The notes beneath the pieces are model-generated. The model was not told the origin of the DNA. It worked only from the letters and a program-made list of their open reading frames with translations, and searched no databases. Position numbers and translations under genes: made by a program. A DNA stretch of 64,000 bases from Bryoerythrophyllum caledonicum (Eukaryota; Streptophyta; Bryopsida; Pottiales; Pottiaceae). The stretch spans positions 31,564,770 through 31,628,769 of the forward strand of contig OZ020518.1 of the NCBI GenBank assembly GCA_963971425.1. The letters run 5' to 3'. This document shows positions 1 through 10,539 of the stretch, one piece after another; position 1 is the first letter of the stretch, and each line of letters starts with the position of its first letter.

Positions 1-59
1 CTTTGAAGATTGTAATTGATTTGAACCGCCCCGTTTGATGTGATGGTGCTGTTTCGCAG

Positions 60-1046
60 GTTCCTCATGATGTCCCTGGGATGGCAGTTTATGGGACTGG
101 CAAAGTTGTTGTTCCTCTGGCGGACGACAGCATCTCGGACTTGGTGGTGAGCTTTCCTCTTATCTAGAGTATTTACTTTCGCCAATCGCCTCTTTTCCAT
201 ACCAGAAGCTCTGGACGCTTCTGGTGTGGACGTCCGGATGGTCCCAGTGGGTGACATTTTGGTGTACTGTGCAACTTTCAGTGGATTCAAAATTACTCCA
301 GATGACTGTATTTACGTCTATACACACTGTGGTTTGACGTGACAAGTCCATGTTGCCTTTGTTAGAAATTGGGGTTAGAGGTTGTTTACTTCATGCATAC
401 GTGCTTTGTCACACTAGTCATGTACATCCTCAATTCTTCAAAAATTTAGAAACCAACATATTTTAAAATTCGACTCTAAACACGTTTGGTTAAAATATTT
501 CTGAAAAATAAGAATTGGTATCGAGACCTCTCGAAAATACTGGGCCTAGTGTATATAGTCAATATACAACAGTATGTAATGCTTTCTCTTCTCAACGCTT
601 CGCTGATGTGTGCTTGCGTGCCCACCGCTCTGTTCTGCAGAATGATGCCGAGTGGGTCAACCTTCGGGACGAGTCTCCTACGAGTGTAGCTTATCGATTG
701 GCAGTTTTAAGAATTCCGAATGGTGAATACTTTGGAGTGTTGGCTGACGACCCGGCGGATTGCGAGGTGAGTTTCTTTAATGATCGACCGTATCCTTGGT
801 CTTTCCATTCCAGATCTGGTCATCCAACTTTGGCAACATTACTCTGTTGTATTGGTGCAGATCAGCTTGACGGCAGAACCATCTCTCAGGATTGTCGGAC
901 AAGCTCCGTTCGCAGTCATCACGTTTGGACCGTTTCCCACAGCACAAGCGCTCGAGGCTGCACTTGGAATGTACGCCCGCGATTACGGTAATATGCTGGC
1001 CTATACTGAACCTCTGCAATCAACAGATCGACGATGGGATACGTAA
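60..1046 (+). CDS. Gene A copy 1 (exon 1 lies left of the window), unrecognised protein
   Basis: The visible coding exons are 60-146, 641-766 and 861-1046. Each starts after an AG acceptor, the internal ones end at GT donors, and all junctions are phase 0. Exon 1 is off the window but is seen in copy 2. The visible part encodes about 132 residues and ends at a TAA at 1,044-1,046. An AATAAA at 1,222-1,227 fits as the polyadenylation signal. I recognise no domain. The exon-3 product has mixed acidic and hydrophobic character, and exon 4 reads like a globular beta-rich segment ending in a polar tail. The exon-3 acceptor was chosen because a pyrimidine-rich CTGCAG precedes it and the frame then stays open. 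A splice out of exon 4 at a GGTAAT near 990 is possible but gave no better frame. Confidence 0.55.
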
Positions 1047-1236
1047 AATTACTTTCTTCGAATCCAATAGTTGTTATCAAGCCCGCACGCTGATGGGTAT
1101 TACCGTGGCAGGTCCAAGTTTGCAATTGCCCTCAAAGCTTCCAGATTTTCATCAACGCGGACTCAGTGAAACTCCAGCACGTGAGGTACAACGCCAGTAA
1201 TCATTACAGTTCTTTCGCAGTAATAAAGCTTTGTTG

Positions 1237-1427
1237 CCGTAGGCACATAGCAGGATCGTCACATCGCTGACGAATAATTTATTTTTCAAAAATAAGGTTT
1301 GTCAAGACGAATGTTCTCCAGAAACCCATGTTTTCCCGCAAATTTTTGTTTTTGAAAAATAATTTCCCAAAAATTTCATGATTTATTTTCAGAATTAATT
1401 GGTGATGAACCTGCTATGTGGCTACGG
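1237..1427. mobile_element. Small inverted-repeat element (MITE-like), copy 1
   Basis: The 191-bp segment has imperfect terminal inverted repeats of about 27 bp (1,237-1,263 against 1,401-1,427), both carrying CACATAGCAGG or its near match. A second, inner inverted repeat lies in its AT-rich core (TTATTTTTCAAAAA against TTTTTGAAAAATAA). It sits about 10 bp after the AATAAA of gene A. No clear target duplication is visible. A 28-bp direct repeat with two mismatches flanks it at 1,174-1,201 and 1,468-1,495. Confidence 0.55.
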
Positions 1428-1495
1428 TTCTTGCGTCAAAAAGAAAAAGAAAAAGGAAAATGAGAGCCCAGCACCTGAGGGACAACGCCAGTAAT

Positions 1496-3271
1496 GGATC
1501 CAGCTACACTACTGTACTGTACTTCTGAAAGAGAATGTAGAGATAGTCCACTCTTGTACACAACATTATCACCCCACCCTGGATCCCTCACTACACGAAC
1601 TCTCTTGATCAGATTCCTTGTTTTCATTGAATTGGGTCTGCGGAATAATACTACAGGATATTGCGCTTGGAGATGCTGAACCGCAAGCAGCAGGTTTACC
1701 GATGGCAGCTGATGGTCTAAATTGTGGAGACAAAGCTAGGTAAGCAGAACGTGTTAGAGTTCAAAGAGTTTCACATGTATACACGTACGTCAAGTTGCAC
1801 AATGGGAGTTGCAGTACTGTACGATCATAGCTTGTTGTGCATCATTTGCTTTTTTGTCAAAAATCTTTCTCCCTAATCTAATTCATGAGCTAATTGATGA
1901 CAGTTTCAACTGATAACGACTAACCAGTTGACAGCTTCAACTAATTGTTCAAAGATTTCATTTGAAACACATGAATTTTTATGAGTATCCTTTTAGTGAA
2001 AAGTTAATGCGGGTATATGGAGAATATGTCCCATGATTCTCATATTTTTGCAATTTTGAGTTGAGTCCCAACCTGAACTATCTAAATTATTGCAATCATG
2101 CATGAATCTGAAGCAACTTGAATCTTCATTTATATTGTCTAGAAAATAAACTTACATAACAAGTGCTTCATGTTAATAGAAACCATGTGAATAGAAAGTG
2201 ATATTGCTATTCTGAAATTACTGCACGAACTTTGTGCAGCACTAAAATTTGATTGGAATAAGGTTGGTATATGATACCAAAGCTTCTGAATTCCACAAAA
2301 ACAAGGAAGTGTGATTACATTCAAATAAATATGGATGCGGGGAAATATTATTTTCCTAGCTAAAAGCTAACATCGGTTTTGGTTTCAAGGGTATAAGTTT
2401 CATCTACGTCTCATTTTCCTGTTACCTTGAGTTCATCTGTTTTTTGGACACTGAAGCTTGAGATATGATTTTTATTCAATAATTATTAAAAAAAAATCTA
2501 TTTATTTATTTTAACAATTTGCTTGGGTGTGGAAGACTTGTATAGAAATCAGATTATGAATGAGCTTCTTGGATTTGACCTGACAGTGCTTCGGGGGCGC
2601 CGGAAGATGAAGTTAAGCACCCATTGATTGAAGATCACCAGGTATTTCTTACTCTGCTAGAGTGCGGAGCAATGACGACCTTGTAATGCACCGATATAGT
2701 TTCATGTGCAACGTTCTACTTCTCTTCCAACCTTAAATTTATTGGCTATTAGCATCACATCAACAAGCATGTTTCGTGTCAGAATGATATAGGGTGCAAT
2801 GTCACGATGATAAGTGTCAAGTTCATGTGGGATATAACACATGTATAATGACAATTTCAATGTCAGCTTAATACCATAAGTAGAGAGCAAGGTAGTCAAG
2901 TCTCCGATGAAATTACTACTTCCACATAGAATTTTTGAAGTCTCAAGGTGGCATGTGTTGCTTTTTGTTGAAGAAATAAATCATTTTATGATGAACTTGC
3001 TTCCTACTCATTGTATTTGTGACGATGGAATGAATATGATATGAAAATGACATAAAAAGGACAATTCCTTCGAAATGATATTAAAATGAAATGCAATCAA
3101 AGTGACATAAAATGGCATAGAATCTGAATGACGTTAATTTCCAATATCCAAGTGAATGACCAGAGAGTGGTTGGATCATTTCCAACTACGAAATATGTTG
3201 TAGGGAAAAGGGTAACTGTCCCCCCATTGCTTGTTGCTTGTTTCTAACGAAATATTTATCTGTACGTGCAG
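1496..3271. other. Intergenic stretch between genes A and B
   Basis: No supported gene. It holds short AT-rich runs. A 100-bp GC-richer patch around 2,580-2,690 carries a GAAGTTAAGC string loosely like the A-box region of 5S rRNA but otherwise does not match. It probably includes the promoter and any non-coding 5' exon of gene B. The same holds for 26,763-28,538 in copy 2. Confidence 0.5.
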
Positions 3272-5473
3272 CTGGGAAGTGTCTGTGGTTGCGAATTAGG
3301 GGAGCTGGACGGAGGATTATGTATGCATAGTTGGCCTGATTTAGTTTCGAGTCAGACGGGCATGCCTGACCCGCCTGAGCAGGTGGTATTTTTCATCTGA
3401 TGCTAGTCTGAAATGTAGATGTTTGGTAAATGCATGATCCCTTTTCAAGAAGCTTTGCTGTTTGTAACGTAATGATATTCAATGCATTCTCGGGCTTGCT
3501 TATGTTTTGCTCTTGTCTTACATCTCGTTTAGAGTGCGAGCCATTGCCTCGGAAATGTCGCACTTGCACCCCATGACAACTTGAGCTGAAATTGTTTTCA
3601 GATTCTGCTTGAAGACAATTTTGACTGGACCTACGAACTTCAGGATTCCGCTCAACACCAACCATCTTCAGATCTCCCATCTCAAGTGCGATCTTGGGTT
3701 CGGGAAAGCACGTCACGTGTTCGTCATGACTGGAAAACTTCAACCTTGGACGAATTATGTCAAGCAAATATTTATCCGCCTCCCGCTCCGCGTCCTGCAA
3801 GCTCTAAAGGTGACTCTTGCCCGGAGCTTTCCAACTCAAATCTTGTGGACCACGACATTGCCTTAGTCGCAGTTTGCGGAGAAAGTGCAGACCGGCTGGT
3901 TTGTTTCTGTGTTGGGAACAACTCAGGCCATTTAGAACTGCGCATGGAAAATCCCGCGGGCAAGGTCTTTCGACATCTGCTACCTTCAATATACTGCATA
4001 AGCCGTGTGCAGCTTATGAACCTCAGGCTGGACGCTGGAGAAGATTACAAGGTTTTTCTTGTTGGAAGTACCTCCCAAGGCAAGGTCATAACCTTAGAAT
4101 ACAGTTCAGAGTCCGGTGTATTTGCTCCCTTGCCGGATCCACCAACACATTTTTTGTTCTCTGGTTACCAGAACGGCGCGTACTACAAGGATCCCGAAGG
4201 TAGTGAATTCCTGTTTTGTGTTGCTAAACACCCGGGCACTGAGTATATAGTTTTGAAACATGACCTTCTACAGGAAGCGTGGGAGGGAATTTCCCTACAT
4301 CGTGCAAGAATTAGAATTCACGACACCATCTCTCGCATCACCAATGCACATTTCGTGCAGTGTGGCGGGTCTGTCTATCTACACAGCGAACAGGAGGTGC
4401 CCAACGTCGAGGTCATCGAGAAGGGGGTTAACAAGAAGAAGAACAAGCAGAATTTCAGTGTCATCCACAAACTGAATCTGGATCACTTGAAACGTGTTAA
4501 GTGGGAGGAGGAAAAGCTAGACAAGATAAAGAATCACAGGGATAAGAAGTGGGGCGCGGAGGAGATCATGACTCTTTTGAAGGTGACGATAGAGTCACTG
4601 CAGAACCAGCCGACAGATGGCCGTACTAGACGCATAAAGTGGGCCGAAATTTCTGATGTCCTTCGAAACAGATACAATATTAACAGAAGCTCTGGGGCAT
4701 GTCAGAGGAATTGGGATACACTGCAGAGAAGGACAAACGAAGTGGACAATTATGTTAAGGTGAACAATATCTCTGGGACAAGTAGCAGCTGGGCTATTTG
4801 GGATATGAGTGATGGGGACAGATCCAGGAATAAACTGCCACCGTGTAAAGAGTACACCCAGGACACCTATGATACATTCAAGTCGATTCGGGATCTGAAA
4901 TCTAGACAGCAAATTGATGAGAAACCCAAACAGGAGAAGCCATTGCCATCACAGGATACAAGCGCTGCACCTTACTCATTTTCTCTTCAAAGCGATTCAA
5001 CTTGTACAACAAACGCTGGAGCTTTCACATCTTCTCTTCTCAACAATTCAGCGATTACACCAATTACTCCTTCCCGGACCCCTTGGTCATCTCGTCCTGG
5101 GGCTTCGACAAGCCAGTTGTATGAAGTTGCACTAAGTGAATTGGAGACTGTTGTGGGGGAGAAGGCAGACACAAACAAGTTGATCGCACACTGCGCAGAG
5201 GACAAAATCCAGCTTTTACGCGTCAATCATAACCAGCAGGATGAGGATAAAGACGAGGAAGACGAGAAGACGAAGAATGAGCTCTGGCATAAGTTCTGGG
5301 AGGAGGGTGAGAAATTGAGGAGGCATAGGAAGGATCTCAAGACGAAAATAAAGGACCCAAGTAACAGTTTGGCGTTGAAGCGTGAGTACAGGACAGATCT
5401 GGATGAAGTGCGGAAAGAGAAGAAGAAGATCAAGAGGGAACTGGAGCGGCTCGAGGAGAAGAACAAGACGTAA
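3272..5473 (+). CDS. Gene B copy 1: Myb/SANT-like DNA-binding protein with C-terminal coiled coil
   Basis: Two coding exons are supported: 3,272-3,382 (acceptor TGCAG, donor AG|GTGG, first ATG at 3,323) and 3,602-5,473 (acceptor TTTTCAG), joined in phase 0 to give about 643 residues from that ATG. Earlier coding exons are possible because the frame is open from 3,272. The N-terminal half (to about residue 320) has alternating hydrophobic strands like a beta-rich domain I do not recognise. Residues about 334-433 form a trihelix-like Myb/SANT domain with spaced tryptophans (KKWGAEE, IKWAEIS, RNWDTLQ, SSWAIWD). A Ser/Thr/Pro-rich linker follows. The last 70 residues are a charged heptad-like coiled coil with EDKDEEDE and REKKK stretches. 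A nuclear DNA-binding role is inferred. The domain type is also common in Harbinger-associated proteins, so domestication is possible. Confidence 0.75.
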
Positions 5474-5547
5474 CTTCCGAAGCAGCGTGCACTTTGACAG
5501 TTGCAGGTACCATACCATTCTAAAGCGAAGCTTTTTGTACCCCTACT

Positions 5548-5553
5548 AATAAA
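5548..5553 (+). terminator. Polyadenylation signal of gene B copy 1
   Basis: A canonical AATAAA lies 75 bp after the gene B stop codon and is repeated in the other two copies (30,815-30,820; TTTATT at 61,828-61,833). Confidence 0.6.
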
Positions 5554-5559
5554 GCTACA

Positions 5560-8032
5560 TCATAGACACTTTGATTCTTTTGTGTTCATAGGATTGACTA
5601 ATAGTTATTTTATTGGGATATGAAGTACGGTATACCGAGGGGCATATACAGCACTAAGCTTCAAGGTTGTGAATGATCACAGGCGGCTTTGGAGGGGCTT
5701 GCTGCACTGTCGCAGACGTTTCCGCCACTTCGCCGACAGGTTTTGAGGACCTTGCATTCTTTCAAGATTATGTGCAATGCCTTTCACAGTTTCTTTGATC
5801 CAGGCTGATTGCAATCCTTGTTGCCTATTCCTCCCCAAGGGCTTTGGTCATTGTAAGTTGCTACCTACATGAAGTGATACTTCAGTGGCCAAGGTAGGCC
5901 ACTTCAGTGATATGATGTATTGTATCATATTACAGCTCATGAAAGTTTTGATTAGGCTATTGTCAAGCGAAGGGGAGGTGCACAATACCGGTATATGAAG
6001 CTGGACGAAAGTTGTTACAGAATATTGTTAGATATTTTCGTTTCATGCATGTGCAGGGATCATGATATGAATTACTCGTAGCCTGTGCTGGGGAATCCAT
6101 CATCCCTTGTATTTTTTGAGTGTACAATGATTAGTACGTTTGTCCACCAGTTCATTCAGAATCTGCAGAAGATTTCATCAACCTCATGAACAAGTCAAAG
6201 TGGAGGACGTTGTGCTTGTAGTGCAGACAGGCTAGATGTCACTTTCCAGTTCCTAAAAGGATCCAGTAGATTGCATTCGACAAGCAGCTGTAAGTTGGTC
6301 GCAATTCACAGTATCATTATGCAATATATTGAAGCGGAGCACCTGAATGAGTCATTCTCTTGCAGAAAAAATTAGCATAAGTCCTTAGCTATACGGTATT
6401 CAACATCGACACGAGCTTGCCTGAATGGCAGCTGAACATGGACTGCCTAGCTTTCTCAGGAATGGCCCATGCCAGCACTTTTTTCCAGAGAAAAACCACC
6501 ACCTCTGCTCTACCAAACCAAGTACTCGGTAAACATTGCCCACTTGAACTACAATAATGGAGGGTGGGAAAACTAAGCTGAAGCCTTGCCATCCATTCTG
6601 ATACTCAATTCCCTTACTAATTGACCCTGTGCAAGCCTTCTAAAAGTCAAATCTCATTGCGTCAAAAATGGCTCATTGCTCTCTTGTCTATACACTTTGT
6701 TAGACCCCTATCTCCTCTATTCCAAAATTCAATAACTGATTGCACACTTGATTGGAGCATCAGTCAACTAGCTTGAGGTAAGAGAATCCGACCTCTTTGA
6801 TAGTCAGAATGCCAGATCATGTAACAAGCATGGGTTCTACCAGCCCACATCGAGGAGCATGCTCAATTCTATAAGGATTATCAACCCATTTCGTGTCGAT
6901 TTTCAATGAAACACTACTTTTCAACTACACCGTTTTTGGCTAATAGTGCGTGTGGTACTGATTCCAAATACACATTCTATTTTGCAAAACCACGAAATCA
7001 GTGAGGGCTGAGTGTGTAAATGTAGAGATTGATTAGATTTCTAAAATTACTCTCACCATCATTAGTTCCCCCATTCACTAAATCCACCCTCTCTATTAGC
7101 CAGAAAGAATGTAGTTTACAACTTCAAAGGGAAATGCATTCAACCAAGAAGTTTTAGCCTCTGTATTCTAATTTCTATTTCAAAATCCTAAAAGTTATTA
7201 AAATTACAAATGTTATGGCACTTTGAAGTTCCAAAACCTAGAGTTTAAAAATACACTATGGAACATGATTGTCTATCAAGTTTCTTTCTATATAAGTACA
7301 ATGAACATGCTAATTTCCCAAACATGCATATTATGTTTATATTTCTTTTTCTTGAAAATTTCATGCGAAGTTGTGCATTTTTGTAATTATCATGATTTTT
7401 CAAAATCTTTATCTTTGGAAAAATATGGATTTTAATCTTATAATAAAATTGTTTAAGATTCACATTAAGATAGAAGACATGAAGAAGTACTTGCATAAAA
7501 TATTTACAAAATAAAAAGAAAAATTTGATATAGAAAATTGAGGGTGGAAGGCCAAATACGGCTTTTCTAAGATGGCATATCTCTTAAAGGGTTAAAAGGG
7601 ATTAATGTTGTCCAAGACAGGTTCCATGAGTAGTGTTTTCTCAACCTCCATGGCTTTAGTTTGTTGCATGTCTTCATTGGGGTTTCCATTGCTTGGACCA
7701 CGGCATGCTTGAAGTGGATCCAAAGACTTGTAGAGTGGCTTCTTTAAAGTACGAAAATAGTTCCACTTTTGCACATTGCCGCTTCTCCTTCTGAGTGAGT
7801 ACCTTAAATGTGTCAATAGCGTCGAGCGTGAAGTCCGTAAGAACTCCTCTAGAGTAGAAAACCAATGCACTTCACTAAGGTCTACAGGCTTCCTCTTCCC
7901 TAGCAGATTCTCTCAAATAGTAAAAATTAGCCTCCAAATCCAAAAATACTCACATTCCCTAAATTCTAGTATAGCTGAATAAATATGTGGTTCTATGCTT
8001 TGTATGAGAAGTTATCTTCAAAGGTGGGCCAA
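5560..8032. other. Intergenic AT-rich stretch, no supported gene
   Basis: Nothing here reads as a gene. Short open frames near 6,389-6,592 and 7,592-7,870 lack splice context, codon character or recognisable motifs. The part at 7,200-7,600 is loosely similar to 22,900-23,020 and 23,600-23,780 and looks like an old dispersed repeat. The same content is at 30,827-33,299 in copy 2. The inverted third copy (60,603-61,820) covers about the first half of it. Confidence 0.5.
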
Positions 8033-8618
8033 CTACACCGTTCACTGAATATAGTGTGGAGGTATAGGTAATGTGGATGAAAATTGATGTGGACCACATC
8101 AATTCTAGTTTTGGATGAAAATTGAGGTAGACCACATCAATTTTGGTTATTGTATATAATATTAATATGTTATTATTTTATGTTATTATTATGTTATTAT
8201 GTTATTATTTTATTATTTTATTATTTTATTATGTTATATTCTTATGTTATTATTATTTTATGTTATATTATATTATAATATTATGTTAATATTCTAATGT
8301 TATATTCTTATGTTATAAAATAATATTATTATGTTATATTATGTTCTTATGTTATTATTTTATTATGTTATTATTTTATTATGTTATTATGTTATTATCA
8401 TGTTATTATATTATAATTTTGGTTTTGAGTACAATTTGTAAAAACTTATCCACATCAATTCCTGTGTGTTTTATTTTGAAACAAGCCACACTATTTCTAA
8501 TGGACATGATTTGATGTGGATGGAAAATTGATGTGGACCACTTTAATTTGCGTTTAATGAAATTACTGTAGGAAATTTCAAATAGTCTAGTCTACACTAT
8601 ATTCAGTGAACGGTGTAG
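8033..8618. mobile_element. MITE with perfect 25-bp terminal inverted repeats, copy 1
   Basis: The ends at 8,033-8,057 and 8,594-8,618 are perfect inverted repeats of 25 bp (inner part CACCGTTCACTGAATATAG). Each end begins with CTA, so a TA dinucleotide just inside each end could be the target duplication, as in Tc1/mariner-type MITEs. Inside, short blocks containing GATGTGGACCAC and its complement repeat in both orientations around an AT-rich core. No coding capacity is present. A related piece starts near 14,860. Confidence 0.75.
8157..8424. repeat. TTATTATG-type AT microsatellite inside the MITE
   Basis: About 270 bp of irregular TTATTATG, TTATTATT and TATATTA units form the loop region of the MITE. 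Copy 2 has the same tract at 33,424-33,691 with no visible length change. Confidence 0.85.
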
Positions 8619-9211
8619 TATGGATCACTATCATGCATAGCTTTGTATAGTCAGTTGAGGATGAACACAACCAAAAGAGTTGGTGCCACCCTAATAAAGT
8701 GATTTTCCATAGTATGGTTGTAACTTTGACTGCTTAAGAATTATTGATTGCTTATTGTTAGCATTTTAATCTATATTTTTGGTTTAAAAAAAAAGAAAAA
8801 AGGACACCAAAATTAATTTAATAAATCAATAAATGAAGCTTAAAAATCAAATAACAAATAAAAAATCTGCATTATATGTCATTATTAAAACCAAAAATAA
8901 AAAACCATAAATAATAATTAAAAATGAAGACACATTCTAAATTCTAACTTATTCCAACAAGAGTGGTTCTTCATTTTTGTGAGACGATGATTCATCTCCA
9001 AACCGAATCTTTGCGTCTCACTGATCACCAGGGTTATGTTTGGAGCCTCGTCGAGAAGGCTATGGCGAGTACGTTTCCAGTCCTTGGCAGCACTCCGCTT
9101 GACTGATTTGTTTGGCGCCCCTGCCCACCGTTTCATTACATTGCAGCTTGCAGCTGCTGTTAATTTCTCTCCTCACCGCCTTGCGGCAGGGTCCACAACC
9201 AGGCCGTCGTC

Positions 9212-9516
9212 ATGGAGCTCGTTCGGTCTGGCGCCTTTCCTGCTTTCTTTTGAAATCCCGATTTGATTTAGGGTTTGTGATTGTGCTGTCGCTTTGACTG
9301 GTTTCTGATTGTGACTGCTCTGCATCATGCAATGGGCTTGGAAGACCAAGAAGTTTTTCTTTTTAATCCCACTTGCGTGGTTTCTAGTTTCTGTGGGAGT
9401 GACCACGGTTGAATTTTTTGCTGTGCTGGGGGGGTTCAGATTTTTGAAGAAACTGAACAATGAGACGGTGTCAATAGAGCTTAAAACTGGGACCATCGTG
9501 CGCGGCACTATCACAG
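9212..9516 (+). pseudogene. 5' fragment of SmD1 (exons 1-2 only), copy 1
   Basis: SmD1 is a core subunit of the Sm ring of spliceosomal snRNPs. Exon 1 (9,212-9,225) encodes MELVR up to a split codon and ends at CG|GTCTGG. Exon 2 (9,440-9,516) starts after TTCAG and reads FLKKLNNETVSIELKTGT then IVRGTITG, ending at ACAG|GTGCAT. This matches the SmD1 start (MKLVRFLMKLNNETV...HGTITG) and its usual second intron position. The rest of the Sm fold and the C-terminal RG tail would follow, but the next kilobase shows no such exon, only an insert with a TTC tail and then a Copia fossil. I read it as a truncated gene. A very distant downstream exon outside what I can recognise is the alternative. Confidence 0.8.
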
Positions 9517-9714
9517 GTGCATTATTGCAATCACTCTTTCATCATCTTTTTGTCCTACATATGCTACAATATCCTAATTCTGTAATTATGAATAATGTAG
9601 CTCGGAGTCGCAATCATCTCAGCTCCTGCGTTTGGAATGCGCCTGCGATTTGATACATGTCTTGTTGCAAGTCACGTGCGGAATAGAGCTTGTCGAATTT
9701 CTAGGGTTATAGGT

Positions 9715-9803
9715 TTTGGTCATCCGAATTCACGCCGGTCCCCTTCGGGAACCGGCGTTCTTCTTCTTCTTCTTCTTCTTCTTCTTCTTCTTTGGTCATC
9801 CGA
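9715..9803. mobile_element. Short insert with 13-bp flanking duplication, hairpin and (TTC)11 tail, copy 1
   Basis: A 13-bp direct repeat TTTGGTCATCCGA (9,715-9,727 and 9,791-9,803) brackets 63 bp. The insert contains a GC-rich hairpin (CGCCGGT against ACCGGCG, 9,733-9,757) capped by a C(TTCG)G tetraloop and ends in eleven TTC units. A target duplication plus a simple-repeat 3' tail is the signature of target-primed retroposition, so this may be a 5'-truncated SINE or a small retroposed RNA. The body is too short to assign a family. Confidence 0.5.
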
Positions 9804-10539
9804 GATGAGCCTTGCACCCTAGTCTTACCACTAGGATTTGAAAATCTGCTGTTGAGGTTGTACCTGTTGGGGTTCTGAAAGCCATGACCATCACATGCTG
9901 AAGCTTTGTTGAGACTTAATTAGGGTGTTTGGAAAGAAGTTCCGTTGGACTTCATTTTACCGGTTGTACCAGCTTGAATCTCGACACGCTTTGTGTAGAT
10001 GATACACCTTGCATGAAGGCCAAGAATCCTGTCGCATGTAAATAAATGTGTAACTAATTCCTAGCCAAGCGTCTTCTCTAGCATATTTGTTTGCTAGCTT
10101 CATTCCTTGACTGGCTGGGAGAGTCGGATCGTAGGATGCATATTATTACACCGTGCATGTCAGAACTCACGGTTTGAGGTTGAGCCGATACAGAGCCTGG
10201 ATGTTGTTCAGCACATTCATGCAAGATTTTGTAATTTCCTGTCATGAATGCTTTTATGCCCGGTCAGTGCCTGATTTGTCCATGTTCACTTACAAACTCT
10301 GTAAGTCTAGCCGGTCAGACTGATGAGCTCTACACATTTCTTGAAGCCTATGTATAGCATAAAAAATTCAGGTCATGAGTCCTGTCGGCCAAGTTTGTTT
10401 TAGTTGCTTGGCTATCCTCTAATGTGTGAGTTCTATGTAAGATCTTTTGACTTTGAGACAGGTCAAACTTGCAGTACTAAACTTCTATTCCAAAGAGATT
10501 TAATGCTAATCACGGTGTTTCAGGAAATTTCATTGGAAA
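9804..10539. other. Intergenic, no supported gene
   Basis: No reading frame with family resemblance is visible. It separates the SmD1 fragment and its insert from the decayed Copia element and could include that element's unrecognised 5' part. Confidence 0.45.

Noticed and set aside
2580-2700. 5S rRNA-like patch (GAAGTTAAGC and a TTGTAATGCACC end)
   Set aside because: Only about ten bases match the conserved 5S A-box area, and the remaining promoter and stem positions do not, so I do not call an RNA gene or a 5S-derived SINE.
1-5473. Genes A and B as a single gene
   Set aside because: All exons are phase 0, so a join is formally possible, but gene A has its own stop and a polyadenylation signal, and a MITE lies between. 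I kept two models.
6389-6592. Short frame on the minus strand (plus strand at 60,789-60,992 in the inverted copy)
   Set aside because: It is present in all three copies only because the DNA is duplicated, and it has no motif, splice context or composition change.
7592-7982. Overlapping frames on both strands
   Set aside because: Two frames on one strand and one on the other overlap with no codon or motif evidence for any of them.
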